A DNA stretch of 64,000 nt from Hyphobacterium sp. CCMP332. GTDB lineage: Bacteria; Bacteroidota; Bacteroidia; Cytophagales; CCMP332. Position 1 is the first letter of the stretch; each line of letters begins with the position of its first letter. The stretch spans positions 2,520,001-2,584,000 of the forward strand of contig CP058647.1 of the NCBI GenBank assembly GCA_014323545.1, in the 5' to 3' direction. Both the position numbers and the translations under genes were made by a program. The notes under the pieces were generated by a model. It worked only from the letters and a program-made list of their open reading frames with translations, searched no databases and had not been told where the DNA came from. Shown here piece after piece: positions 44,269 through 53,239 of this stretch.

Positions 44269-45006
44269 ATGAAAAAAATAATACTAATATTTTGTCTAAT
44301 AACAGTTTATAGTGTTTCAAATGCGCAAGAACTTAGCGGAGGTGCTAAAGCAGGAATCAATGCTTCATCCATTCTCGCATCGCTTGGAAATTCATCTGAT
44401 GAAGTTGGAATGCTTGCCCCCACATTTCACATTGGAGGCTATGGAAGAGTACAGATTGCTCATTTTTTCAGATTTCAACTTGAGGTTTTGTATTCTCAAA
44501 GAGGAGGAAAATTTGACAATTTATCGGGCAATAAAATTATTGCAGGTAATACTTATGATATCAATTATACAGATAAGTTAAATTATCTGGATATACCTTT
44601 AGTTTTTATGTTGCATGGAGGAATGTCAAGTTTTCAAATTGGTGTCCAACCCTCTTTTTTAGTAGGTCAATCAACTGAAGTAGAAGGAACCATACTCGAC
44701 CAGAATAGTAATAGTGTAACGCTTGAGCAGCAATTTGGTGGAGATATTGAGAACTTCCGAAGTTATAGCAAAAACGATTTTTCCTTCCTCTTCGGCTATT
44801 TGATCGATTTGCCTGTGGGAGTCAATGTAGGGTTCAGAATTCTTTACAGTTTGGGAAATATATATGACATTGATCGCTCTGTTATTGATGCCTATGTTGT
44901 CGATTCGGGAAATAATCAGGATAATTTTGACAGATTTTACCGTTTTGATGATGCCAGAAATGTCCAGGCACAGTTTTCTATAGGCTACACTTTCAAGAAA
45001 AAGTAA
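44269..45006 (+). CDS. Porin-family outer-membrane beta-barrel protein
   Basis: The 245-residue protein has a signal peptide (ending VSNAQ) and a PorT/OMP_b-brl-type barrel: ELSGGAKAGINAS opens the first strand, with later strands such as FFRFQLEVLYSQRGGKF, LNYLDIPLVFMLH, and the final AQFSIGYTFKKK, which ends in the lysine-rich tail usual in this family. It probably sits in the outer membrane as a small barrel of unknown cargo. A hairpin and T-run follow the stop codon. Confidence 0.85.
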   Translation: MKKIILIFCLITVYSVSNAQELSGGAKAGINASSILASLGNSSDEVGMLAPTFHIGGYGRVQIAHFFRFQLEVLYSQRGGKFDNLSGNKIIAGNTYDINYTDKLNYLDIPLVFMLHGGMSSFQIGVQPSFLVGQSTEVEGTILDQNSNSVTLEQQFGGDIENFRSYSKNDFSFLFGYLIDLPVGVNVGFRILYSLGNIYDIDRSVIDAYVVDSGNNQDNFDRFYRFDDARNVQAQFSIGYTFKKK

Positions 45007-45020
45007 AATGTAATCTCTAG

Positions 45021-45060
45021 CAATGGAATTAGATTTTAATTATTCCATTGGTATTTTTTT
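45021..45060 (+). terminator. Terminator of the porin-like gene
   Basis: Stem CAATGGAAT / ATTCCATTG (arms 45021-45029 and 45042-45050) followed by a T-rich run. It overlaps the end of the converging DUF6702 gene and may serve both directions. Confidence 0.65.
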
Positions 45061-45541
45061 TATTTAATATCAGGCTTTTGGTTTTATCCCTAATCTGATA
45101 GTGGATAATATTGCTTTGTTCGGGAATTTCTTCGACCAATAAGTCACAATTGATTTCAATCGAGTCGATATTAGGTTTTACTGAATCAATGGTAAAATAA
45201 ACCTCAGTAACATCAAAAGCTGTTTCTATGCCGACTAAATTGAGATTGGAAGGCACGTCTGAAATATTTATTCGAAAATGACTTTTTAAATAATCTGAGA
45301 TAATGGAATCGGCTTTTTTAGTATTGCTGGAATGATAAAGATTTAAGATTTTGCCGGAATCGTATTTTATGCCGGTCTCCAAATCGTCGGTAAATATCTT
45401 AAAAGTAAGCTCCAGACAATTGGTCTTTAGGTTGTGATTCACATGGATTATGCTGACATAAAAGGGATGATTTAAATGCTTTTCCGCAAATATTTGATGA
45501 AATGCAAAAAATAGAAAAAATGTAACCACAAAATATCTCAT
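45029..45541 (-). CDS. DUF6702 family exported protein
   Basis: The product of about 170 residues starts MRYFVVTFFLFFAFHQIF, a signal peptide, followed by the family block HPFYVSIIHVNHN and ELTFKIFTDDLE. The frame is open to an ATG at 45607, but the 22 extra residues precede the signal peptide and would overlap the HupE-like gene, so 45541 is chosen. DUF6702 proteins are often next to HupE/UreJ-type membrane genes, as here. The function is unknown. Confidence 0.8.
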   Translation of the reverse strand: MRYFVVTFFLFFAFHQIFAEKHLNHPFYVSIIHVNHNLKTNCLELTFKIFTDDLETGIKYDSGKILNLYHSSNTKKADSIISDYLKSHFRINISDVPSNLNLVGIETAFDVTEVYFTIDSVKPNIDSIEINCDLLVEEIPEQSNIIHYQIRDKTKSLILNKKNTNGIIKI

Positions 45542-45580
45542 CTTATTTAGATTCACTGCCCATTTAAAATTTGAAAATTC

Positions 45581-46156
45581 TTGAGCATTTTTGAAACATA
45601 CCTCCACTTAGGCTTAAACCATATTATGGATCTAAATGCCTATGATCACATGGTATTTCTTTTAGCCCTTTGTGCCTTTCAGGAAATAAAGCAATGGAAA
45701 AATCTTTTAATATTAATAACTGCTTTTACTATCGGGCATTCATTTACACTCATACTGGCAGCATTGAAAGTAATTGTCTTCCCGGTTGAGATCATCGAAT
45801 TTCTAATTCCCTGTACCATCTTTGCTACTTCAATAAGTGCATTTTTTAAATCAAAGTATGTCCTGCGCACAAATATTCTGTTTTTACTGATTGTTGTTTT
45901 CGGCTTAATTCATGGAATTGGCTTCTCAAATTATCTTTTACAGCTCTTGGGCAATGCTCCTTCGATTATACTTCCATTGTTCTCTTTTAATGTTGGAATT
46001 GAACTGGGACAGATCTTCGTAGTTGTAATTATATTGCTTTTAAAAACCATCATAGAGACAATACCCAATCTTAATGTACAAAAATTTAGATTTTGGATTA
46101 GTGGACTAACGGCCGGTATATCTATAATTTTGATGATGGAAAGCAGCTTTTGGTAA
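45581..46156 (+). CDS. HupE/UreJ family membrane protein
   Basis: The 191-residue protein has six membrane helices and the HupE/UreJ_2 signatures: YLHLGLNHIMDLNAYDHMVF and ITAFTIGHSFTL, plus FGLIHGIGFSNYL with conserved His. Relatives move metals, often Ni or Co, or act in cofactor assembly; the ion is not known. The start is a TTG at 45581, since the conserved N-terminal block MSxFxxYLxLGxxHI lies before the first ATG at 45626. It is divergent from DUF6702, with 39 bases between. Confidence 0.82.
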   Translation: MSIFETYLHLGLNHIMDLNAYDHMVFLLALCAFQEIKQWKNLLILITAFTIGHSFTLILAALKVIVFPVEIIEFLIPCTIFATSISAFFKSKYVLRTNILFLLIVVFGLIHGIGFSNYLLQLLGNAPSIILPLFSFNVGIELGQIFVVVIILLLKTIIETIPNLNVQKFRFWISGLTAGISIILMMESSFW

Positions 46157-46228
46157 ACTTTAAAAATCGGGATATCTTTTATTAATCAAACTTAACAATG
46201 CTTTTCGATTGTAAATTTCGAACCTGAA

Positions 46229-46255
46229 ATTGGAATATGATTCAGCAATTCCAAT
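46229..46255. promoter_or_regulatory. Inverted repeat upstream of the small exported protein gene
   Basis: ATTGGAAT (46229-46236) and ATTCCAAT (46248-46255) form an 8-bp inverted repeat around 11 bases. It lies 43 bases before the next start codon and could be an operator; no binding protein can be named. Confidence 0.3.
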
Positions 46256-46298
46256 GATTGACTTTTATCTTTTTGTATCTTCATAAAAAGAAAATATC

Positions 46299-46646
46299 AT
46301 GGTCAATAGAAAAATAATTTTTTTTGGAATAGCAGTAATTCTTGCGCTGGTGTCATTATCATTTTCAGTATTTTCATTTGATGATTCCAATCCTGAGCAA
46401 CATATAATGCTAGAAATTTATGAGGTACCGGCATATAATGCCAAGGGGATTCACATCTATTATGGAAACAATCAATCAGAATTCATCCCATTTAGAAAGC
46501 TTAAAGAAGAAAATCAGGAAAAAAATGGCGATTTGATCGTAACCACAATTAATAAACTCTCAAAAGAGGGATTTGAAATCACGCATGTTGGGAGTGGTCT
46601 TTCGAATAATGGAATGATCACAAAAATATTTATGACAAGGAAGTAA
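46299..46646 (+). CDS. Small exported protein, paralogue of the 62.1 kb gene
   Basis: The 115-residue protein has an N-terminal hydrophobic segment (about 6-26), then a compact domain: IHIYYGNNQSEF, EKNGDLIVTTINKLSKEGFE and VGSGL. The same pattern of GIxxxYxNxxSE, KNGxxIxxxxNxLxxEG occurs in the minus-strand gene at 62062-62403. Family members appear to be exported. No known function. The gene is flanked by the HupE-like gene and a convergent DUF1624 gene. Confidence 0.7.
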   Translation: MVNRKIIFFGIAVILALVSLSFSVFSFDDSNPEQHIMLEIYEVPAYNAKGIHIYYGNNQSEFIPFRKLKEENQEKNGDLIVTTINKLSKEGFEITHVGSGLSNNGMITKIFMTRK

Positions 46647-46665
46647 ATGCTTTGTTTTCAACAAT

Positions 46666-47844
46666 TTAGAAATAACTAAGCCACCACTTTTGTCGATTGT
46701 TACTTTTGTAATTATAGTACCATACACAGACCGGATATAGTCCTATCAATAGCAGTATCCAAATTAAATAAACCACCCATAAATTAAATCCGTAGCCCTG
46801 TAATTGGGGCTCTAATGTAACCCATAGTGTGATTTGCATATCAGACCACTCGAAGCCCTGAAATTTTGCAGTGAAAAGTGCAATAAAATGGATTACGTAA
46901 ATATGAACGATGTAATAAAACATCGGCACTCTTCCAATTACAACAACTCCATCAAAAATCCTACCTCGCCATTTTTCAGCGAATGCCAGAAGAATGATGG
47001 AAGGTCCAATTGTCATCATTAGGTATAAAAGAGAGGGAGGGTATTTAGTTAAGTTTAGAAATGAAAGTATCGTAAAAGAAAGATTATCCATTGCTTCCCA
47101 ATGGTATGGATCTCCATATAAATTAAGAGATCGAATTAAGATAAAAGACAGTGATGTAACTATGCCAAGTATTAATAAGTCCTTAAATCTTTTGGATTTA
47201 CTGACTTCCGGAGAATATAAAGAGCCAATATGATAGCCCAGTGGCATAAGAAAAATCCAGGGGATCAAGGGATAGGCAACAAAAAATTGAATGTCTGAAA
47301 TAGCAATTGGTTGAAATTTGTGAAGGAATATCCAAATACCTGAAATCATTTCATTTGAAAATGAAATACCATCAAATGCATTATGGATTGCAATTCCAAT
47401 TACACAAATTAAAATGCACCATTTTTTTGGCAAATGGATAAAGACGGCTAAAACTATCATTGAAATTCCCAATGCCCAAATAACCTGAAGTGTATTGACC
47501 GAATAGTCCAGTTTAAAATTCCAGGCAAATTTAATAATGGTTAATTCCACAATTACCAACCAAATTCCTCTTTTAACAAGCCAATTGGAAAGTGCAGATT
47601 TGCCTTTTCTTTTTCCAACAAAATATGCCGATGTGCCCGCTAGAAATACAAATACAGGAGCACAGAAATGTGTAATCCAGCGTGTAAAAAATAATATTTC
47701 ATTACTTTGACTCAAATCGGTGGCATCATAGAAAAAAGCATCGTAATGAAAATAATCCCGTACATGGTCAAGAGCCATTATTATCATTACCAGACCACGT
47801 AGAAAGTCGATTGAAGAAATTCTTGAGGATGATGAGCTTTTCAT
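46666..47844 (-). CDS. DUF1624 / heparan-alpha-glucosaminide acetyltransferase-like membrane protein
   Basis: The 392-residue multi-pass protein starts SSRISSIDFLRGLVMIIMALDHVRDYF, the hallmark of DUF1624 and the related heparan N-acetyltransferase family. About ten membrane helices follow, with a late block FYYIVHIYVIHFIALF. Relatives transfer acetyl groups across the membrane onto sugars; activity here is inferred from the family only. It overlaps the DUF985 gene by 4 bases. Confidence 0.85.
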   Translation of the reverse strand: MKSSSSSRISSIDFLRGLVMIIMALDHVRDYFHYDAFFYDATDLSQSNEILFFTRWITHFCAPVFVFLAGTSAYFVGKRKGKSALSNWLVKRGIWLVIVELTIIKFAWNFKLDYSVNTLQVIWALGISMIVLAVFIHLPKKWCILICVIGIAIHNAFDGISFSNEMISGIWIFLHKFQPIAISDIQFFVAYPLIPWIFLMPLGYHIGSLYSPEVSKSKRFKDLLILGIVTSLSFILIRSLNLYGDPYHWEAMDNLSFTILSFLNLTKYPPSLLYLMMTIGPSIILLAFAEKWRGRIFDGVVVIGRVPMFYYIVHIYVIHFIALFTAKFQGFEWSDMQITLWVTLEPQLQGYGFNLWVVYLIWILLLIGLYPVCVWYYNYKSNNRQKWWLSYF

Positions 47845-48335
47845 ATTCGGGTGAGTTGGACTATTAATTCCCTATACTGAGGATATTCCTTAATAAGCTT
47901 ATCTCTATTGGCTAATTCATAATCCTTAAAATCAAAACCGGGGGCAACAGTACATCCTGCTAGTGAATAGTCCTGGTTATTAAGAACTCTTGATGCAAAC
48001 CAATTGCCACCTTTAACAACACATTGTAATAGCTGACCTGTAAAAATATCGGGGCCAATAATAACTTTCTCCAGTTGCCCTTCTTTATCCAGAACAAAAA
48101 GTTCAATTGCTGCGCCCAGATAAAAATGCCAAATCTCATCCTGTTTTAATCGATGAAATGCCGAAAAATTTCCAGCCCTAAGCATAAAGTAAATGCTTGT
48201 TGAAAAAGCCCTTTTGCCAGTATAAGGTTGAGATAAACTTACATCCTCTGCACTTCGGTAGATCTCTTTGTAATAGCCTCCTTCAGGATGTTCTTCGAGA
48301 CCCAATTTTTTAATAATTTTTTCCCAATCTTTCAT
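47841..48335 (-). CDS. Cupin domain protein, DUF985 family
   Basis: The 164-residue cupin has the family start LGLEEHPEGGYYKEIYRS, then TSIYFMLRAGNFSAFHRLKQDEIWHFYLG and GCTVAPGFDFKDYEL. It has the histidines of the cupin metal-like pocket. Family members are small single-domain cupins of unknown substrate. It precedes the DUF1624 gene with a 4-base overlap, so they form a pair. Confidence 0.88.
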   Translation of the reverse strand: MKDWEKIIKKLGLEEHPEGGYYKEIYRSAEDVSLSQPYTGKRAFSTSIYFMLRAGNFSAFHRLKQDEIWHFYLGAAIELFVLDKEGQLEKVIIGPDIFTGQLLQCVVKGGNWFASRVLNNQDYSLAGCTVAPGFDFKDYELANRDKLIKEYPQYRELIVQLTRI

Positions 48336-48417
48336 TGCAAAATGAATTGCAATATAAGATTTTGGATCAAATGATGATTAGAAGAAAATTATTGAAATAA
48401 CTTGAATTACTTTTTAA

Positions 48418-49284
48418 TTAGCTGTAGCCTGGATCGAGACTACTTTTTCTAATTATTTTTTTGCTTTCTGCTCCTTTTTGTGGCCCTTTTTCTTTGTCCA
48501 TCCAGACGATGGCCCCGGTAGGACATCTCTCAATTGGAATTCTTGTTTGATGATTTAGTGAATAATCAATCACAGGAATATTATCAATTATTTTGATCAA
48601 ATTACCTGGAGCATCCATTTCACATTTACCACAAGCCGTGCAACCGACTTCGCAATCTTCGAGAACATCATCGCCATGTTCCAGGTTTTTACAAGCCACC
48701 CAAAGTCGTTCTGTTATGGAATGAAGTGAAAAAAGATCTTTCGGACATATTTCTACACAATCCCCACATGCGGTGCATTTATCTTCATCTACCACAGGGA
48801 TGTTAAACTCATTCATTTGAATGGCATCAAAATCACAGACTCTTTCACAATCGGCCAAGCCCAAACAACCCCAAAAACATCCTTTTCCACCACCTGAAAC
48901 CAATGATGCGGCCCTGCATGTTTCAATACCTGAATAATTAGCTTTATTTCTTGCTACATTAATTCCTCCCGCACAGGCCAGACGTGCAACCCGTTTATCT
49001 TCTAAGCCCAGATCGACCCCAAGAAATGAGGCGATTTTTTCTCTCCCTTCTTCACTACTTACAGTACACTTTCCGGGAAGCACCTCTTCTTTGACCAGTG
49101 CTTCTGCAAAAGGACGACAGCCTGGATAGCCACAGGCACCACAATTGGCATGAGGCAACATATCTTCTACCTGATCTATTCTAGGATCTTCGTAAACATA
49201 GAGCTTCTTATTTGCTATTATGAGCATGATTGCCAATAACAAGGTTAGTCCGCCTAAGGATAATATTGCTGTTAAAATGGTCAA
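48418..49284 (-). CDS. rnfB: Rnf complex subunit RnfB
   Basis: The 288-residue subunit has an N-terminal membrane helix (about 4-24), the RnfB Fe-S motif CGACGYPGCRPFAEAL, and several ferredoxin-like clusters: CLGLADCERVC, CTACGDCVEICP and CEVGCTACGKC, then ERCPTGAI. It takes electrons from ferredoxin and passes them into the Rnf complex. It is the last gene of the operon, 4 bases after the ferredoxin-NADP reductase gene. Confidence 0.93.
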   Translation of the reverse strand: MTILTAILSLGGLTLLLAIMLIIANKKLYVYEDPRIDQVEDMLPHANCGACGYPGCRPFAEALVKEEVLPGKCTVSSEEGREKIASFLGVDLGLEDKRVARLACAGGINVARNKANYSGIETCRAASLVSGGGKGCFWGCLGLADCERVCDFDAIQMNEFNIPVVDEDKCTACGDCVEICPKDLFSLHSITERLWVACKNLEHGDDVLEDCEVGCTACGKCEMDAPGNLIKIIDNIPVIDYSLNHQTRIPIERCPTGAIVWMDKEKGPQKGAESKKIIRKSSLDPGYS

Positions 49285-49288
49285 TTCA

Positions 49289-50146
49289 TTAATAAATTAT
49301 TTCTGCCCATTTTTTTCCTGCTATCAATTCTGCCTTTCGGGTCATCCACTTTTCTTTGGATCCCAAAATGTTTGAAAATGCCTTGTCCAAATTGTTTTTT
49401 ACTTTTTCATAGCCTGCGATATAGACATAGGTATTCGTTGAACCCAATAATTTTTTAAGTTCTGCAGATTTGGATTCAAGTGTCACATCCAATTCTATTG
49501 GGTCTGACCAGTGTGGCCTAGGACTTAAAGCATGGAATGCTTTGAAAGTGGATTCGTCATAATAATTCTTAAGATCGCCATCTTTATCATTGAGGTAAAG
49601 TAGTTCCAGGCCACTATTAGCTCCATAAAAGAGGCGAATTTTTCCTTTCCAATCTTTTACATTTTTATAAATGTGTTTGATGAATGCACGGAATGGCGCT
49701 ATACCGGTTCCCATTCCGATCAATATCAGATTGGCATTTTTATCATCCGGGACTGCAAAAGGGAGTTCAAAAGGCCCGGTGATTGTAATTTTATCACCTT
49801 CGCGTCGGTCACATAAAAAGTTGGATCCAATTCCGTCGTATTGTTCCCCGTTAAATTCATCAACATAAAAGCACCTTTTAACCAACATGGTAATTTGAGT
49901 CTTGCCATTCTTTGTTCCGGGTAAATCCGCTACGCTATATAAGCGATGATGAAGTGAGTTTCCAAATTCTCCTTTGGCAGGTACTAAAACCCCGAAACTC
50001 TGATCTATTTCACAATTAAAATCTTTTTCATTGACCTCGAGAAGTATTTCCCGCACTTCATCAGTTTCTTTTGGAGTGAGCCTTTTTGTTTTTTTTACAA
50101 TTGCCTCAAACTGTTTGTCAATATTGTAATCCGAAAGATTTGCCAT
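49289..50146 (-). CDS. Plant-type ferredoxin-NADP(+) reductase
   Basis: The 285-residue flavoprotein has the FAD motifs RLYSVAD and GIGSNFLCD, the NADP motifs GMGTGIAPFRAF and LFYGANSGLELLY, the block YVYIAGYEKV and a C-terminal Tyr (WAEIIY), as in plant-type FNR. It would exchange electrons between ferredoxin and NADP(H). The frame is open to 50239, but MANLSDYNIDK at 50146 fits the family and the spacing after the small gene, so it is chosen. The gene sits inside an Rnf operon, between rnfA and rnfB, which is unusual. Confidence 0.88.
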   Translation of the reverse strand: MANLSDYNIDKQFEAIVKKTKRLTPKETDEVREILLEVNEKDFNCEIDQSFGVLVPAKGEFGNSLHHRLYSVADLPGTKNGKTQITMLVKRCFYVDEFNGEQYDGIGSNFLCDRREGDKITITGPFELPFAVPDDKNANLILIGMGTGIAPFRAFIKHIYKNVKDWKGKIRLFYGANSGLELLYLNDKDGDLKNYYDESTFKAFHALSPRPHWSDPIELDVTLESKSAELKKLLGSTNTYVYIAGYEKVKNNLDKAFSNILGSKEKWMTRKAELIAGKKWAEIIY

Positions 50147-50156
50147 GATTTCTGCT

Positions 50157-50351
50157 TTAATTATTTCTATTGTTTTTTTCACAAATACTACCACAACCAC
50201 AATTTCCACAAGAGTTGCGTCCTGCAAGGGCATCATCATCTACCACATGATCTTTAAAGGTGTTTTTCCAAATATTTTGAACAAAAACCCAGATTATCAT
50301 CAAGAAAATTATGCCGAGTATGGCTACTGCATATGTGATTATTCTTTCCAT
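50157..50351 (-). CDS. Small Cys-rich membrane protein (NqrM-like)
   Basis: The 64-residue protein has one membrane helix (about 8-29) and a Cys cluster near the C-terminus: SCGNCGCGSIC. It resembles NqrM in layout, a factor needed for iron insertion into the Na+-NQR complex, and also FeoB-associated Cys-rich proteins. The operon position between rnfA and the reductase favours a maturation role for the Rnf complex, but this is an inference. It overlaps the rnfA stop by one base. Confidence 0.7.
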   Translation of the reverse strand: MERIITYAVAILGIIFLMIIWVFVQNIWKNTFKDHVVDDDALAGRNSCGNCGCGSICEKNNRNN

Positions 50352-50932
50352 TAATTTCCAAGTCCTGAAAACCCCATAAATGAAAGCGACAATATTCCTG
50401 CAATCATTAATGTGATAACCGTTCCTTTAACTACTTTAGGTACTTCCGCAAATTCCAGTTGTTCTCTTAATCCTGCTATCAGCAATAAAGCCAATGTAAA
50501 TCCGGCACCCGCACCAAGTGCATAAACAATACTTTGGCCCAGGCCATAACCTTTACTTGTTTGAAATAGGGCCAGACCTAGGATTGCACAATTCGTGGTT
50601 ATCAATGGAAGAAATATGCCTAAAGCTTTAAAGAGTGTCGGGCTCATTTTTTTAATAAACATTTCCACCAATTGCACAGTAGATGCAATGACAACAATAT
50701 AGCTTATCAATTGTAAAAAGGGGGCATTAACCATGATTAAAAAACTATGTATTCCATAAGCACATAAGGAACTTATGAGCATCACGAAAGTCACCGCAGC
50801 ACCCATTTTGCTGGCAGTTTCAACTTTTCCTGACACTCCAAGGAAAGGACAAATTCCAAGGAAATAAGCCAAAACGAAATTGTTGACCAGCGAAGCATTT
50901 ATAAATACAGACCAAAGGGATTCGGTATTCAT
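50351..50932 (-). CDS. rnfA: Rnf complex subunit RnfA
   Basis: The 193-residue integral protein has six membrane helices and the RnfA/NqrE-family blocks NNFVLAYFLGICPFLGVSG, TNCAILGLALF and GAGAGFTLALLLIAGLREQL. It forms part of the membrane core, with a Cys-containing iron site shared with RnfE. It begins 2 bases after the rnfE stop. Confidence 0.95.
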   Translation of the reverse strand: MNTESLWSVFINASLVNNFVLAYFLGICPFLGVSGKVETASKMGAAVTFVMLISSLCAYGIHSFLIMVNAPFLQLISYIVVIASTVQLVEMFIKKMSPTLFKALGIFLPLITTNCAILGLALFQTSKGYGLGQSIVYALGAGAGFTLALLLIAGLREQLEFAEVPKVVKGTVITLMIAGILSLSFMGFSGLGN

Positions 50933-50933
50933 C

Positions 50934-51566
50934 TTAGTTGTTTTTTGATTGAATTAAATTGAACAGCAATAACCACAATGCAAGTGTGAAAAAACCACCT
51001 GCCGGAAGTATCATTACTATCCATTCCTGAAAATTATTACCAAAGAGATTGAGTCCGAAAAAAGATCCGTTGCCAAGAATTTCTCTTACCGCTCCCAGAC
51101 TGAATAATGCAATGGTAAAACCAAGCCCCATTCCCAAAGCATCCAAAATGGACTTGCCTAATGTATTTTTTGAGGCAAAGGCTTCAGCGCGACTTAATAT
51201 CAAGCAATTCACCACGATCAATGAAATAAATGCACCGAGGCTTTTATGTAAATCAACGCTAATAGCCTGAATAGTATAATCGGTAATGGTTACAAAAGTG
51301 GCAATGATGAGTATATAAGAAGCTATTCTTACCTGTTTAGGTATAAAATTCCGAAGTGCTGAAACCAAGATATTTGACATAAGAAGCACAAAGGCTGTCG
51401 CTAACCCCATGGCAAGCGCATTTAATGCCGTATTTGAAACTGCAAGCACAGGACACATTCCCAATACCTGAACAAAAACGGGATTGTCTTTCCAAATTCC
51501 TTTAATAAACTCATTTGTAGATGGAATTTGATGTTCTTTGGCAATATGATTTGAATCTTCTGTCAT
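50934..51566 (-). CDS. rnfE: Rnf complex subunit RnfE
   Basis: The 210-residue integral protein has six membrane helices and the RnfE/NqrD blocks WKDNPVFVQVLGMCPVLAVS, VNCLILSRAEAFA and GMGLGFTIALFSLGAVREIL. The Cys residues in MCPVL and NCLIL match those of the shared iron site. It begins 4 bases after the rnfG stop. Confidence 0.95.
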   Translation of the reverse strand: MTEDSNHIAKEHQIPSTNEFIKGIWKDNPVFVQVLGMCPVLAVSNTALNALAMGLATAFVLLMSNILVSALRNFIPKQVRIASYILIIATFVTITDYTIQAISVDLHKSLGAFISLIVVNCLILSRAEAFASKNTLGKSILDALGMGLGFTIALFSLGAVREILGNGSFFGLNLFGNNFQEWIVMILPAGGFFTLALWLLLFNLIQSKNN

Positions 51567-51569
51567 TAT

Positions 51570-52232
51570 CTAAAATTCATCAGAATTAGCCTTAATTATC
51601 GGAAGCCAGTGATTTGCACTTTTATCCAAAATGTCACCAATTGCTCTCGAAGAAATCGTTGCACCTGTTATTCCATCTACTTCCCAGGAATTATTTTTTG
51701 TACCACTTTTTACAGTAACTATGGAGTGAATCAATTTTGAGTTTTCCTCATTCATTTTGACATCTAAGGCTATAAAATTTTGCCTGAAGTTTTCGTCTTT
51801 CTCAATTTTATCGCCGAGTCCCGGTGTTTCTTTACTTTCCAGCACGTACATGCCAATTATTGTTTGTTTTTTTGGTTCATATCCGTAAAGTATTCTAATG
51901 ACATCGGCATAGCCCTGACCTTCGGCAGGTATGGCAAAGCCAATTAATTCATCACTGTCGTTATAACCGGCGTATAAAATAGGCCCATCGGATTTCTTTT
52001 CTTTAAGTTCAGCAAAGCTTCCATCTTTTAATTCAAAACTTTTAGTAGTTGTGATTCCGGGGATCACTTTAAATATTGCTTCCTGAAGGGCATTTTCTTT
52101 TAAAGTTTGTATTCTTGAAAATGTGGATTCGTAGGTCAATACAATTAAAAATGCACATACAGCGCCAATGCCCACCATTGCTCTGAGCATTTTAGTATTT
52201 GATTTTTTCGCTATTTGTTCTGTGTTGGACAT
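51570..52232 (-). CDS. rnfG: Rnf complex subunit RnfG (FMN-binding)
   Basis: The 220-residue protein has an N-terminal membrane helix (about 15-33) and an FMN-binding domain. The flavinylation motif DGITGATISS places the covalent FMN on Thr192. Other family blocks are KETPGLGDKI and GFAIPAEGQGY. No apbE flavin transferase gene is in the window, so it must be elsewhere. The start overlaps the rnfD stop by one base. Confidence 0.95.
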   Translation of the reverse strand: MSNTEQIAKKSNTKMLRAMVGIGAVCAFLIVLTYESTFSRIQTLKENALQEAIFKVIPGITTTKSFELKDGSFAELKEKKSDGPILYAGYNDSDELIGFAIPAEGQGYADVIRILYGYEPKKQTIIGMYVLESKETPGLGDKIEKDENFRQNFIALDVKMNEENSKLIHSIVTVKSGTKNNSWEVDGITGATISSRAIGDILDKSANHWLPIIKANSDEF

Positions 52233-53239
52233 TATTTTTTAATTGTGCCGTATACTCTGTTTTGAATCAATTTGTCAATCTGAGGTGATAATGCATTTCC
52301 CAATAATATAGCATACATAACACCCTCGGGTAATCCTCCCCAAACACGAATGATGAATACAAATCCGCCAATTATTATTCCGTAAATAACGACTCCAATG
52401 GAAGTGATTGGAGATCCTACCATATCGGTGGCCATAAAGATAGCACCTAACATCAGGCCACCTGAGAATAACATAAACAATGGATGCGGATAGCTGACAT
52501 TATCAATCAGATAAAAAATGGAACTGAGAATAAACACTGTGCTAAGAATTGCAAGGGGAATTCTCCAGTTCATCATGTTTCTAAGTATTAAATAAATACC
52601 ACCTAATATTATCAAAGCCGAACAGGTCTCACCAATTGATCCACTTATAAGGCCAAGAGCGAGGTCAGTTGTTTCAGTATTTACACCATCAAATTTGAAT
52701 GCCGAGAGCGGGGTAGCCCCCGACTGAATATCTACTTCTGCTTTCATAAAAGGCAAAGTCAGTACTGAAGATGATATTTCAGTAAATCTGTTACCAAGAA
52801 AAGATGGATACCAGGTTGTAATAGCAACGGGAAAAGCAGCCTGCAATACAGCTCTTCCTACCAAAGCCGGATTAAAAACATTATATCCCAGGCCGCCAAA
52901 AAGAAATTTTCCAAGCGCTATGGCAATAACTCCACCCAGGAAAGTCATCCATAGAGGAAATATAGGTGGCAAAGTAAGACCCAAGAGAATACCAGTAATG
53001 GCTGCCGAGTTATCCCCAATAGTTGTCTCCTTATTTGAAAGTATGCATAATAAATGCTCTGTCAATACACAGGCAAAAACGGAGGTTATTATTACCAGAA
53101 ATGCATTTATTCCAAAAGCAAAAACAGCAAAAAATACTACAGGCAGCATAGCATAAATCACATTTAACATGATTTTATCTGTGCTTATACCAAGTTTGAT
53201 ATGCGGAGATGTGCTAATATTTAGGGTTTTACTAAGCAT
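52232..53239 (-). CDS. rnfD: Rnf complex subunit RnfD (FMN-binding)
   Basis: The 335-residue integral protein has nine to ten membrane helices and the family blocks TGILLGLTLPP and NPALVGRAVLQAAFP. The flavinylation motif SGATPLSAFK places covalent FMN on Thr176. A short N-terminal segment binds the inside face. The start overlaps the rnfC stop by 8 bases, so they are coupled. Confidence 0.95.
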   Translation of the reverse strand: MLSKTLNISTSPHIKLGISTDKIMLNVIYAMLPVVFFAVFAFGINAFLVIITSVFACVLTEHLLCILSNKETTIGDNSAAITGILLGLTLPPIFPLWMTFLGGVIAIALGKFLFGGLGYNVFNPALVGRAVLQAAFPVAITTWYPSFLGNRFTEISSSVLTLPFMKAEVDIQSGATPLSAFKFDGVNTETTDLALGLISGSIGETCSALIILGGIYLILRNMMNWRIPLAILSTVFILSSIFYLIDNVSYPHPLFMLFSGGLMLGAIFMATDMVGSPITSIGVVIYGIIIGGFVFIIRVWGGLPEGVMYAILLGNALSPQIDKLIQNRVYGTIKK

